This document shows, one piece after another, positions 15,080-25,639 of a stretch of DNA of 64,000 nt (positions are counted from its first letter, which is position 1; each line of letters begins with the position of its first letter). The notes beneath the pieces are model-generated. The model searched no databases, was not told the DNA's origin, and saw only the letters and a program-made list of their open reading frames with translations. The stretch comes from Vibrio sp. JPW-9-11-11 (GTDB lineage: Bacteria; Pseudomonadota; Gammaproteobacteria; Enterobacterales; Vibrionaceae), in NCBI RefSeq assembly GCF_013369335.1, contig NZ_SZQJ01000036.1, positions 124,001 to 188,000 on the forward strand. Reading direction: 5' to 3'. The translations under genes and the position numbers were made by a program.

Positions 15080-18000
15080 TTAGTTGTTATCGTGTAGCAT
15101 GACATGGTCTAATAAAGAAGCCACCATATCGTGCTGCGACATCGCATCAAAGCCGCTATCAAGTTGATGAGCGAGGTTTTCTACCACGATTGACTGCTCT
15201 TGTGTCCCAGCTCCGCCAGGGTGAATATGCAGCTCAACATTGTCGCCATCTACGGTAACATCAAGGTGCTCAAGCAAGCTATCCATATCCAACGCGTTCT
15301 GCTTAAGCTCAGGAAGAACTTCACGCAAGTCTATTTTGTCCCCTTCACTCACCTGAAAGCCCTGAATCGTATCCAGCGAGCCATCATCAATATGGTCCCA
15401 GACAAATGTATCCATGCCAGTACCACCGACTAGAATATCCGAACCTAAACCACCATAAATAACGTCATCACCATCACCGCCAATCAGGGTATCATTACCA
15501 TCACCGCCGACTAATAGGTCGTCACCACTGCCACCAATCAGCGTGCTATCAGAGCCACTACCATCGAGGCGAACCGCTTCGGTCTCCGAGGCGCGATTTA
15601 CCTCCAAGTCAGCCACAGTGTCGACTACATTGAGATTGATCTCGATATGATGACTCGACTCAGCCTGATCGATGATGCTGCCGTCTTGGGCGAGTTCATG
15701 CGACAGCGCAGTGAACTGTAGTGTATGCGCACCCTCAGGTGCACCTTTGATGGTTAAACCTTCAATCGCTTGAGAGGACACTTGCCATACATCACCAACC
15801 AGAGTGACCAAACCCGTGCTGCTCTCGACCGTTGCTCCAGCGGGTACACCTTTCACTTCCAAAGTGAGCGCTTCACTGGTATCGGTTAACGCCGCCATGA
15901 TGCCAACAATCGCTATTCCATCTGTACTAGCACTTTGCGTTGCAGTAATGTTTTTGTTGAATTCGTACCTGCTATCAAGTGTTAAGGTTGGCGCATCCGC
16001 TACTGGATTAACAGCAAGGGTGTAGTGCTTAGGCTCTGCCTCTAGCGCAAGACCTGAAGAGTTCCAACTGTCTTTCGCTGTGACTTGCAGAACGACGCGA
16101 TTAGCCGACACTGAACTCGCATCAATAAACACCCCAACATCACTTTTTGGCTGATCAAGTAACGCATTTAGATCCGAGATCGTCCCCGATAAGGTGAGAT
16201 TACCACTACCGCTCCCTGTCGCAGTGACACTCGAACCAGTAGGAACCACGAGAGAAAGCGAACCGTCGTCGACGCTTAGAGTGACCGTCATCAGGTCATT
16301 AGCCGCAGCGCCAACGTAATCGACATCACTGACTGAGATCCCGGTTAACTGCTGGTTCACATCTTCATCAATCTGCGCGGTAATGTGATCAATATTCAGC
16401 ACTGGCGCATCATTGACCTCAGTCACGTTAATCACGAAGCTTGTCTGGTTGGTTGAAGAGCTAGTGCTATCACCCGGATCCATCGCGCCGTTATTACCAC
16501 CATCATCGACCGTCGTGGTCACTGTAACCGGCCCGTTAAAGTCCAAATCGGGTTTAAAGATAATGTTACCCGCAGCCAACGCCGCGTTAATGTCAGCGAT
16601 TTTACCTGTGGCAACCAGACTGCCATCTGCTGCAAGTGTAAAGTTCACATTCGCATCGTCAAGGAACTCAAGGGCGCCTTTATCGACTTGTAAGGTGAGC
16701 GTATAAGTCGCATCTGGGTCATCGTAAGTCGCATCAATATCAGCAATGCCAAATTGGTTAAGCGCGAGGCCGCCAACCACATCTTCTGACGTCTCTAGAT
16801 TGATGACGTTGACGAAAGTAGGTTGATCGTTAACCGAGTCAATCACCAGATCGACATCAAATTCGGTTTTCGGCCCCAAGGCGCCATTGTCTACTGACTG
16901 GACCGCGATATGAATTGGGCTATCAATGCCTAACGCATTGCCACTGTCGCTGTTGTGCTGGCCAGAATTGAACACAATCTTATCCAGTTGTTGAGCAGGG
17001 ATCTCTAGTACCCATACCTTGCCATGACTACCAGCGGCTACCGCTGCTGGTGTCACCCCATCTGGATAGTAGATGGTTGCGCCAGCAGGCACATTGCTGA
17101 CTTCAACTCGAACGGTTTCTGCTGGATTTTCAGTGACATTGCTATGCGGTGTTGCCGACAGCGCCTTATCAATCACTGAAGCGTTAATCACAATATCGAT
17201 GTTCTGCCCTTCAGAGCCAGAGACAGAGTCTGTGGCATCGGTGTCAACAATGTCGCCGATTGGGTTCACCGTAATCTCAAATTCAGGTAGATTTTTCGCC
17301 GGCGTTGGCACGCCAAGCAAAGACTCCTGAGTAAAGACGGTGACGCCAAACTTAACCGTGCCACTGAAATGCTTAGGTGGTTGCACCGTAATCGCACTTA
17401 AATCGAGTGAGTCTGTAGTGCCTGCTGGCAGTTTGACACTCCATTCGCCGCCACCGTTGTTTTTTACTGTGTAGCCGTCGTTGGCATTGAGTAAGAAGCC
17501 ATCTGGCACGCCGGTAAACTTAATCGAGACAAAGCTTTCTGAACCATCAGTATCGGTCAGTTCGATCAACACTGGAGCTGAACGGCTGCCCAATGCGATG
17601 GCTTGGTCTTCCTCACCGACAATTTCAATCTTAGTCGCGCTACCCGGCCCTGTGACTTTGACATCGTCAACCACAGGCGTGACTTCAAAACTCACACTAG
17701 TGCTAAAGCTACCTTTGTGTTGAGCAGAGCTTTCAAAACCTGGCTGGTTAAATTCCGCTGTATCGGTCACTTCGCCCGTCACATTAATTTGCACCGTATT
17801 CTGGTCATTGCCTGTAGGATAATTCTCTTTCGGTCTGAACAAGATATTATTCAACGCACCATTGTCTATCTCAGCTCTACTAAAGGTAAGAGAGGTGCCT
17901 AACGCGCTTCCAGAGTGATCATAAAACTGCCCAATCGCAGTATCGGCCAACGTTAAGGTGAGTGACGTCAGTGACTCTTCCCCCCCTTCTACACCGCTAA

Positions 18001-21000
18001 CTTGGTCGGCAAACTCAGAGCCAAAAGCAAGCTGAATGTAGCTGTCTTCATAACCCAGTTTATCGGCGCCCGCTTGGCCATCTTGGTCGATAGGATTGAA
18101 GCTGCCGTCTAGTGAGCCTGTAACCTCAGCAGTAATCGTTGGCGCGTGGCCCGTTTGCACATCGGCGATTGGTGTGATTTGAACCACTACCGACTCAGAT
18201 CGAGTGAGTTCGTCGCCCGACGCTCTGTCGGTCGTGATCACGGTGATCGGCAACTCGAAATCCCCTGAGTAGTCTTTCGGCGGAGTAATGGTTAATCCAT
18301 CCAAGCCGGTGATCTTGCCCTCTGCGGTGAGTGTCGCTTGGAAAACATAACGACCATCGGTAAAGTCTTCACTGGCGCCTAAGATATCAATGTTACCCAC
18401 CGAAGTTTTGCTATCAATGACCAGGGTAATCATATCTTCGTGCCCATCATCAGAAAGCACTTTCAACAGAGGCTCTAGCTGCGCGCCAAGGTCTATTTGA
18501 GTATCCTCAATGCCTGTCACGATTTGATTGTCGGTCAAATCTAGCTCACCCGCTTTGTAATCACCGCCATCAAGATCCGCCGGGAACGACAAAGTAACAC
18601 TGGTAGAGCGCTGCTCGACATCACTGCGCTTGCTGCCGTTGTCGCCTTTATCAACCACTTCGGCGAAAATCGTCAGACCGATATCACTGTGTGGCTTGCC
18701 GCCAAGCGAATAGGACAAGCCATTGGGCGCTTTAATACTAAATGCCTGTTCATTCGTGATAACCCAGCGCCCAGCGCCTTCGTAGACAGCGCCATCAATA
18801 AACAGCTGGTCCATCACCTGCTCATCGGTCACACTAAACTGCACCACTAGCTGAGTCACGACTTCGTTCGGTTCGCCCGCTAAGCCAGATTCGTCCGTCT
18901 CTTGGTAGCGAATCACAAACTCGCCGCTTTGGTCCGCTTTGTGGCTGTTGGTCGTGAAGTGAATACTGCCGTCAGGGTTGGCGGCAATATTGCTACCCGC
19001 AACGCCCGCTTCGCTCTCAACCACCAGTCGGTTATTGACATCTTGTGGCTCAACAATCGGCTTAACCTCCACCGTGATAGTGCCATGCAAGGTTTCTTGC
19101 GCGCGCTCAATCTCATCCGTGGGCTGACCCATTGCATGCTCGTGATTAACCTCTTCCACTTCAATCGTGGTTTTCAGCTCAAAGTGAGTACTTGAGTCTT
19201 TAGGCGGGATAATGTGAATAAAGCCTGGTTGCAGAGCTATCTCGGTAAATTTCTCCGGCGTTTGACCGCTCTCAGGGGTAATGGTCAACTCACCGGTTGC
19301 GCTATCAAAGTTCCATACCACACCACCAGCAACGCTTACTTGAGCACCATTTGGAATCCCCTCAATCATAATCGAAGTGACGATCTCATCTTTGTCGGTG
19401 TAAGCCGTGTCTAACCTTGGATGCCAGTCGATGTCGATCGCGGTATCTTCATTGCCAACCGACGTGTTGGTATAGTTATCTGGCGTGTCGATAACAGGCT
19501 CAACTTTGACCTTAACCACTTGATCAAAGCTGCGACTATGACCATCGTTTTCTGTTACCACAATGGTCGCTTTTATCTCAATATTTTCCGTTGAAGAGCT
19601 CGCTGGTTTAATCACAATCCCAGTATTGTTCTGCTCTTGAGTAATGTTGGCTTCATACATTGGCTGGCCGTTATCATCGTAGCCAACAAAGTTGAGACCA
19701 ATCTCTTTGCCGGCGCTATCTTCAACCACCACACCGTGCGGAATATTGGACAGTACCACAGTCACCGACTCTGAATTATCACTCGATCTTTCCGTTAACT
19801 CGCCAGAGCGTACAGTGAAGTTAAGCTCAGCTTTACCATTCTCATCAATCTTGGTCTCGACGCCAACTTGCTTGCCGTCTTCAGTCATGACATGCCACTC
19901 AGTGGTGCCTTTCGAGTCTTCAATCGGGATAATCTTAGGCAGGTCCGCAACGCCTTTCACTTCAACATTAACGGTTTTGGTGCCAATCACTTGAGTATCG
20001 ATGTGAGTGACATTCCCCGAAAGCTGGGCGGTATCCTTCACCACGCCAGTAACATCAAACTTAAAGTCATGGTTGTTGTGCAGATCAGGAATGACTTCAA
20101 CGTACTTCAGTTGATCGTAAGGGATTTCTTGGTAGGTTTTGCCATCCACAGTTACGGTCGAGATTTGACTTGGCTCTTGTCCAACCCATTTAAGCTGCGC
20201 ACCTTCTGTCATCTCTGAAATGCGCGCATGAAGTGTTTCTGAATCATCCATGTCTACAGACGGTTTCATCTCAATCACTTCATTTAAGGTGAATGGCTCA
20301 TAGTTAGAGTCTCCTGGATCTTTATTCGGATCGTCGATATTGTCTTCATAGATCTGAATACGATGAACACTCAAACTGCCCAAGTCCGCATCAGCTTTCA
20401 CGTCAATAATGATCGGTTGGGTTTCTGACTCAGCACGACTCTTATCCACCGAGGCTTCTTTATATGGATTACGCTTTTCGGTGGTAATCGCCGTCGCTTC
20501 AAGGCGAATTTGCCCAGAGTAATTATCGTTAGGATTGACCTCAACCTGATTGATCTCAGACGCTTTAACTGTATAAATCCCATCCACTGGCGTAAGCACT
20601 CGATTACCGATCTGTAGCTCAAAGTGGCCATCACCCTCTATCACTTTAAGCTCATAGGTGATGGTTTCTGGCCGACTGGTATCTTGAGTATTGGCCTCAA
20701 GTTGAAGCTGAACCGTGCTTTCATCTTCCACCGTTTCGTAATGGTAGATGCTGTTGTCGTCGTTCCAAATCGCAATATCAGCCACACTCTCGATTTCAAT
20801 TCTAAAGCTAGAATCAAGCTGATGGTCTTTGCTGCCATGATTATCAATTTGTAGCTGGTAGTGAATTTCAACACCTTTGCCATTAGTCGAGAAGTGACGA
20901 TCGGGAACAAAGTAGAGGTTATCAATCGTGGCAATAGTATGGCCACCACTTGGCGTAAAGCTTTGCTGAAGAACCGAACCATCAAAGATGATGTCTCCAT

Positions 21001-24000
21001 CAGCATTCGGTTCTAGCTTGTAGAACACACCATTTTGTTGGTAGTAGAAAGTTCCGTGGTGATTACCCGATTCAATGGTCAACTGGCCAATATCTTCGGC
21101 GTTGTCTCTATCAAATAGGTCAACAGACAACTCGACTTTAGCAGGTGAGTCCGCCAATCCGCCTTGGTTATCTTGTCTGTTTTCCCACTCAGGCGTATCG
21201 CCCGAAGCATAGTTGATTTGCGACTCGCGTCCGGCGTCTTCAAAAGTGGTGACCTTAAGATTGATGGGCTCGGCTTTGTGGTCTGAAATGGTGACATCTA
21301 GCGGCACTACAGACGTGTCTTTATCGCCATCCGTCGCAGTCACATTGAGTGTGAAGTTGATTTCGTCGCCGCTGTGCTCAAGATCTGGAGCCGCGGCGAA
21401 AGTCACTTGGCCATCAGAATCAACAGCCAACCAACCGATATGACGCTGGCTAACTTGACCACCTGAACTTGTGGTTTGCTCGTAAACAAACAAATGCTGA
21501 GAACCTGGCTTCAAATCCACAGCGCTGGTGTAACCGCCATTGCCATCACCAAATACGATGTGTGTGCCGTGACTATTTTGCGTTCCGGCAACTTGGGTCA
21601 GAGATGCATGATCGGCGCCTTTATCCGTTTGGTTCGCAAACAGATTGACAGTGCGACTCCAGCCCTCTCCCTCTTCTGTGGTTAACGACTGCGCGATTAA
21701 GCTCGGTATATCATCCACCACGCGGATAGGCAGAGTGATCACATTACTCTCATCACCATCAAAATCAGTGGCTTTGATAGTGAAATCGAGCTGCAGGCTA
21801 TTTTCTCCGTTGCCTGCGGCGTGATCGAGGGATTTAAGCAGCTCGAAACGGTAGCTATGGTCAACCGTGTCGAAAACGATGGTAAACACCGCATCTCCAC
21901 TTGCCGTTTCAGCAGTGTAACGAAACTCGGTCCCACTTTGTGTCACTGCGCGCCATGACAGCGCTTCACCGCCACTGGTGAGTTCTGCGAGAATGTTGTC
22001 GGCATCGGCGAGTTGATATTTAACGACACTATCCGCGCCTTCGGTCACATCGAAATGGCCACTGATTTGTGGCCGCTCATTCTGATCTGAACCTGAATAG
22101 GGCAGATCGTCTTCATCGACAACGTGAGTCTGGGCAATATCGGCCAACGTTGGCGTGTCATCGACCAACTTAACCGCCAAGTTCACCGATGGAGATGAAT
22201 CTCCATCACTATCAAGCGCATAGACGGGGATATTGAGCGTTAAGCTATCTTGCCCTTGGACAGGATGATCGACCTCTTGAAGCAACGTGACTGTGTATTG
22301 GTTCAATGTATCTTGGTCAAGCTTAATCGATAAGACATCGACTTCCTTACTCTCGTCTGTCGTGATATAGCCTCGATACACGCCCGGAGAAACGGCTTCA
22401 AACACCACGTCCTTGCCACTTGATTTCAATGATGTCGAATGATTGAGTGTCTGCAAATCGATGTTCATTGCCACGACGTCATCGCTGCCCGTCACAAAAT
22501 CTATCCAACCACTGGTGGTCGTGGCAGCCACTCCTGGATTTGAACCATCGCTCAAACCCGTATCAAAAAGCTCTGCCGCTGTAATGCTGTTAATCACCGG
22601 ATCTTTGCCATCTGAAATCTCAAGGTCAACCGTACTGGTGAGCGTATCTCCGTCCTTATCGGTGACAGTGACGACGATAGTATGCTTAATAGTCTCGCTG
22701 CTCGAATGATTGAGGTCGCTGTTAGCAACAAACGACAGTTTACCGTCCGGAGTAATGACGACCGTACCATCAGTGACTGGGTATTGTGTCTGGCCCGCTA
22801 CCATGTTTTGCGGCGTACCATCGAATGAAAACGCGCTTACCGCACCATGGTCGGCCCCCGCCTGAGTAATAACGTCAATTTCATTACTCACAGCAGTCCC
22901 AATATGGTCAGGCTCGCTAACGCTCAGGCTACCATCAGTCACCACCTGCAGATCATCGCCAATCTTGATCACTAGTTGGCTATTGTCAGAATGATCGTTG
23001 TCACTATCGACCGCATAAACAGGAATATTAACGATGAGGCTGTCCTGTCCTTGGGTAGAGTGATCGACTTCTTGATGCAGGGTAACGCTGTACTGACCGA
23101 GTGTTTCAAGGTTGATAGTAAGAACGTCGATCTCTTGGTTATCGACAGTGATATAGCCCGTATAAATCCCTGCCGAGACCTCTTTGAGTAAGACACTCTT
23201 ACCACCAGAGGTTAGCGTCGATGCAGTGTTGAAAGCGTCGACATCAATCCCCATCGCAACCACTTGATCGCTGCCCGTGGTGAAATCAACGTGGCCGGTG
23301 GCGGTGATTTCTGTATCGCCGACTTTCGAGCCGTCATTGAGACCTGCTTCATACAGCTCAGCAGCGGCAATAGCGTGAATAACTGGGTCTTTACCGTCCG
23401 CAATGGTCACATCAACCGTGCTGGTCAATTGATCACCATCTTTATCCATCACAGTAATCACAATGGTATGGCTAATCGTATCGCTGACTGAATGGTCAAG
23501 ATCACTGTTGGCAATAAACGACAAGGTGCCATCTGCGCTAATTTTTACCGTGCCATGCGTCACTGAATATTCGGTTTTCCCCTCTTCAAGCGGGTACACT
23601 TTGCCATCAAAAGTAAATGACGTTACCTCGCCGTGATCAGCGCCCGCTTGACGGATCACATTCAGCTCGGCGCTCGCCGAGGTGGTACCAAAATCTGGCT
23701 CTGTAAGACTCAAACTACCGTCAAACACCACTTGTAAATCGTCGCCCACTTTAATAACGAGTTGCGCACGCTCTGACTGGTCAGAGTCTGCGTCCATCGC
23801 GTAAACAGGCAGCGAAATTAAAAGCGAATCCATGCCCTGCAGATCCTGATCCAACGCCTCTAGCAGCTCGATTTTATAATCAGCATTAAACGAAGTACCG
23901 CGGCTCACCACGTCATCGATAGTGACTCTAAACACATCGATTCGCGTACCTGAGAGTGTGATGTAGCCAGAATAGACGCCCGCTTGACCATCAATCGCTT

Positions 24001-25219
24001 CTAGCACGATGGTTTGCCCTTGAGCAGTGATTGCGGACTCTTGCTGCGCCGCATTAAATGCATCGACGTCAACCTGCAGTTGCCTAACCTGATCACTGCC
24101 CAACGCACCGCTTAAGGTGCCGCGAAACTCGGTATTCGTATCGCCCACACCAGAGCCATCATTCAGTCCTGCTTCAAAGACTTGCGCTTGTGGAATAGGC
24201 TCAAAGCTCGGCTTTGCACCATCACCAATGGTGATCAGAGCGTCAATGGGCTCTCGAATCGCATTGCCGCCACCATCTTTACCTTCAAGCTCGAAAGAGA
24301 TAATGATCTGGTCATTATCGAAAGCAACCTGACCGCCTCCAATCGATGGAACATGGTCAATAGGCTGAGAAATAGTCGTGGTCAATTCGATCACCACATC
24401 TTTGCCAAGATTACTGGTATCGATATCAATACGTAGTACTTCTTCGCCTTCCGCAACGCCAACAATCATGTTTTCAGCTGCGTTGTAGTTGAAAGTGACT
24501 GATTGTCCGTTGGACGTAATATCGCTATTCAGCTCACTAATCAGCGAAGCAAGGGAGGCTTCACTGAGAACAAAAGAAGTGGGGTCAAGGGGAAGATCGC
24601 CAGCAAAAATGGTAACTGACGTCGTCACTGTGTTTGGGTAGGTCCCTTGAGATAGAGAGCCTTCAACCAAGGTTTCACTGATGCTTTCACCGCCTGCGGC
24701 AAAAACCAGTGGTCTGGCTTCGTCATCCGTTTCTGTAGCAGTGCCCGATGTAAAGCCAGTCGTTTCAAAGAAGGTACTGGCGAGTACTTCTGCGCCAGTA
24801 TAGTCAATAGTCACAAAGCCCGCGTTGGCCGAGCCTACACCAGCACCAGCAGCCGTCGCTTCCAGTAATTGTGTTGGGTCAGCCCCGGCTAAAATGGCAT
24901 CTTGGATCGCGGCTAGGTTATCGGGGTCAAACGCCGCCTCATTCAGTTGTGACAAATCAAAATTAACTTCGCCTGCAATCGGGGCATTCGGCCACGTGTC
25001 CAATCCGTCATCGACAGCAATCCGGTTAGCATCCAAACGAAACTCTGATACAGAGTTATCGAGCAGTATATTTGACTGGTGTGCGGTTAACAGAATGTCA
25101 CCCAGACTCAGCACATCACCGACAGCGGCTTTTCTTGCATTACCTTGAGGTTTAACAATGACGACATCGCCAGTCACTTGTTGTACGACTGCGGCTTGGC
25201 GCACTACATCTACGTCCAT
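15080..25219 (-). CDS. Giant RTX/T1SS-143-repeat adhesin with LapG-type retention module
   Basis: This 3379-residue secreted adhesin is built like FrhA/LapA proteins. Residues 1-150 form the retention module (QQVTGDVVIVKPQGNARKAA, GDILL) with the diAla protease site T122-A123-A124-G125. Three long repeats of about 265 residues start near 331, 605 and 867 (DGKDPVI...AELYEAGLNDGS type, T1SS-143), each with a VCBS-like partner (QAGADHG, SDLDHS). Many cadherin/VCBS-like modules follow to about 3200 (for example NDAPVLNIDHI). RTX nonapeptides (GGDGNDTLIGGDGDD) cover about 3220-3270, and the last 100 residues are a type I secretion signal of the VCA0849 subclass. In known systems LapG cuts at TAAG unless LapD, loaded with cyclic-di-GMP, holds it. 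No secretion genes, LapD or LapG are in the window. GGGGAG lies five bases before the ATG at 25219. Binding specificity is unknown. Confidence 0.93.
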   Translation of the reverse strand: MDVDVVRQAAVVQQVTGDVVIVKPQGNARKAAVGDVLSLGDILLTAHQSNILLDNSVSEFRLDANRIAVDDGLDTWPNAPIAGEVNFDLSQLNEAAFDPDNLAAIQDAILAGADPTQLLEATAAGAGVGSANAGFVTIDYTGAEVLASTFFETTGFTSGTATETDDEARPLVFAAGGESISETLVEGSLSQGTYPNTVTTSVTIFAGDLPLDPTSFVLSEASLASLISELNSDITSNGQSVTFNYNAAENMIVGVAEGEEVLRIDIDTSNLGKDVVIELTTTISQPIDHVPSIGGGQVAFDNDQIIISFELEGKDGGGNAIREPIDALITIGDGAKPSFEPIPQAQVFEAGLNDGSGVGDTNTEFRGTLSGALGSDQVRQLQVDVDAFNAAQQESAITAQGQTIVLEAIDGQAGVYSGYITLSGTRIDVFRVTIDDVVSRGTSFNADYKIELLEALDQDLQGMDSLLISLPVYAMDADSDQSERAQLVIKVGDDLQVVFDGSLSLTEPDFGTTSASAELNVIRQAGADHGEVTSFTFDGKVYPLEEGKTEYSVTHGTVKISADGTLSFIANSDLDHSVSDTISHTIVITVMDKDGDQLTSTVDVTIADGKDPVIHAIAAAELYEAGLNDGSKVGDTEITATGHVDFTTGSDQVVAMGIDVDAFNTASTLTSGGKSVLLKEVSAGIYTGYITVDNQEIDVLTINLETLGQYSVTLHQEVDHSTQGQDSLIVNIPVYAVDSDNDHSDNSQLVIKIGDDLQVVTDGSLSVSEPDHIGTAVSNEIDVITQAGADHGAVSAFSFDGTPQNMVAGQTQYPVTDGTVVITPDGKLSFVANSDLNHSSSETIKHTIVVTVTDKDGDTLTSTVDLEISDGKDPVINSITAAELFDTGLSDGSNPGVAATTTSGWIDFVTGSDDVVAMNIDLQTLNHSTSLKSSGKDVVFEAVSPGVYRGYITTDESKEVDVLSIKLDQDTLNQYTVTLLQEVDHPVQGQDSLTLNIPVYALDSDGDSSPSVNLAVKLVDDTPTLADIAQTHVVDEDDLPYSGSDQNERPQISGHFDVTEGADSVVKYQLADADNILAELTSGGEALSWRAVTQSGTEFRYTAETASGDAVFTIVFDTVDHSYRFELLKSLDHAAGNGENSLQLDFTIKATDFDGDESNVITLPIRVVDDIPSLIAQSLTTEEGEGWSRTVNLFANQTDKGADHASLTQVAGTQNSHGTHIVFGDGNGGYTSAVDLKPGSQHLFVYEQTTSSGGQVSQRHIGWLAVDSDGQVTFAAAPDLEHSGDEINFTLNVTATDGDKDTSVVPLDVTISDHKAEPINLKVTTFEDAGRESQINYASGDTPEWENRQDNQGGLADSPAKVELSVDLFDRDNAEDIGQLTIESGNHHGTFYYQQNGVFYKLEPNADGDIIFDGSVLQQSFTPSGGHTIATIDNLYFVPDRHFSTNGKGVEIHYQLQIDNHGSKDHQLDSSFRIEIESVADIAIWNDDNSIYHYETVEDESTVQLQLEANTQDTSRPETITYELKVIEGDGHFELQIGNRVLTPVDGIYTVKASEINQVEVNPNDNYSGQIRLEATAITTEKRNPYKEASVDKSRAESETQPIIIDVKADADLGSLSVHRIQIYEDNIDDPNKDPGDSNYEPFTLNEVIEMKPSVDMDDSETLHARISEMTEGAQLKWVGQEPSQISTVTVDGKTYQEIPYDQLKYVEVIPDLHNNHDFKFDVTGVVKDTAQLSGNVTHIDTQVIGTKTVNVEVKGVADLPKIIPIEDSKGTTEWHVMTEDGKQVGVETKIDENGKAELNFTVRSGELTERSSDNSESVTVVLSNIPHGVVVEDSAGKEIGLNFVGYDDNGQPMYEANITQEQNNTGIVIKPASSSTENIEIKATIVVTENDGHSRSFDQVVKVKVEPVIDTPDNYTNTSVGNEDTAIDIDWHPRLDTAYTDKDEIVTSIMIEGIPNGAQVSVAGGVVWNFDSATGELTITPESGQTPEKFTEIALQPGFIHIIPPKDSSTHFELKTTIEVEEVNHEHAMGQPTDEIERAQETLHGTITVEVKPIVEPQDVNNRLVVESEAGVAGSNIAANPDGSIHFTTNSHKADQSGEFVIRYQETDESGLAGEPNEVVTQLVVQFSVTDEQVMDQLFIDGAVYEGAGRWVITNEQAFSIKAPNGLSYSLGGKPHSDIGLTIFAEVVDKGDNGSKRSDVEQRSTSVTLSFPADLDGGDYKAGELDLTDNQIVTGIEDTQIDLGAQLEPLLKVLSDDGHEDMITLVIDSKTSVGNIDILGASEDFTDGRYVFQATLTAEGKITGLDGLTITPPKDYSGDFELPITVITTDRASGDELTRSESVVVQITPIADVQTGHAPTITAEVTGSLDGSFNPIDQDGQAGADKLGYEDSYIQLAFGSEFADQVSGVEGGEESLTSLTLTLADTAIGQFYDHSGSALGTSLTFSRAEIDNGALNNILFRPKENYPTGNDQNTVQINVTGEVTDTAEFNQPGFESSAQHKGSFSTSVSFEVTPVVDDVKVTGPGSATKIEIVGEEDQAIALGSRSAPVLIELTDTDGSESFVSIKFTGVPDGFLLNANDGYTVKNNGGGEWSVKLPAGTTDSLDLSAITVQPPKHFSGTVKFGVTVFTQESLLGVPTPAKNLPEFEITVNPIGDIVDTDATDSVSGSEGQNIDIVINASVIDKALSATPHSNVTENPAETVRVEVSNVPAGATIYYPDGVTPAAVAAGSHGKVWVLEIPAQQLDKIVFNSGQHNSDSGNALGIDSPIHIAVQSVDNGALGPKTEFDVDLVIDSVNDQPTFVNVINLETSEDVVGGLALNQFGIADIDATYDDPDATYTLTLQVDKGALEFLDDANVNFTLAADGSLVATGKIADINAALAAGNIIFKPDLDFNGPVTVTTTVDDGGNNGAMDPGDSTSSSTNQTSFVINVTEVNDAPVLNIDHITAQIDEDVNQQLTGISVSDVDYVGAAANDLMTVTLSVDDGSLSLVVPTGSSVTATGSGSGNLTLSGTISDLNALLDQPKSDVGVFIDASSVSANRVVLQVTAKDSWNSSGLALEAEPKHYTLAVNPVADAPTLTLDSRYEFNKNITATQSASTDGIAIVGIMAALTDTSEALTLEVKGVPAGATVESSTGLVTLVGDVWQVSSQAIEGLTIKGAPEGAHTLQFTALSHELAQDGSIIDQAESSHHIEINLNVVDTVADLEVNRASETEAVRLDGSGSDSTLIGGSGDDLLVGGDGNDTLIGGDGDDVIYGGLGSDILVGGTGMDTFVWDHIDDGSLDTIQGFQVSEGDKIDLREVLPELKQNALDMDSLLEHLDVTVDGDNVELHIHPGGAGTQEQSIVVENLAHQLDSGFDAMSQHDMVASLLDHVMLHDNN
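22530..24230 (-). repeat. Three long in-frame repeats in the adhesin gene
   Basis: Related units begin near 24230, 23403 and 22619 on the minus strand, about 780-830 bp apart, encoding matching blocks (pIxxIxxAELyEaGLnDGS, then DxDGD and SLSxxEPD). They are diverged rather than identical, so they are old duplications and not assembly artefacts. Confidence 0.75.
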
Positions 25220-25639
25220 AAAGGCTCCCCGATAAACCACCCCAAAAACGTGTTAGGGCGTTGAAATATTTTGTTTCATTCTTAGTGTTATCCGGCAAAA
25301 ATAGCAAAACTCGCTCACAAAACCAGCGAAATTTAATGACATCATTGTTATTAAGTTTTAGCTAATATGAACCAAAGCAAGACAGGCTGGGGGTTGCGTT
25401 CGATCCAACACGACAAATGTGGAAAATAAATGACCAAAATTCTCAACTTTGATACACATGAAGCAACCACAAACACTAGGCGTTCCGCCGAATCAATCGT
25501 ATTGAACGACCACTCATCCCTAGGTAGACGAAGTGTGAAACAGCTCTGTTTTTGGGGCGTAGAGATTAGGAATGATGTCGGGCAATTGCTGAGCAGCTAA
25601 GGTAGGCGAGTATAAAAGCAACAACATCAAGGATGCCAC
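25220..25639. other. Divergent control region of the adhesin and malS
   Basis: This 420-bp region contains a MalT-box-like AGGGATGAGT on the minus strand (25512-25521, 8 of 10 to GGGGATGAGG) about 120 bases before malS. A CRP-like half site TGTGA with a weak partner lies at 25534-25549. The left 150 bases, upstream of the adhesin, are AT-rich. No ORF or RNA is supported. Confidence 0.4.

Noticed and set aside
16413-24436. Many antisense open frames of 60-120 codons inside the adhesin gene
   Set aside because: They are shadows of a long repetitive gene with biased codons; none has a good ribosome-binding site or a recognisable product.
25380-25400. Possible sigma54 promoter (GGCTGGGGGTTGC) upstream of malS
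   Set aside because: The spacing between the GG and GC elements is 9 instead of 10 bases, and the direction does not suit the adhesin gene.
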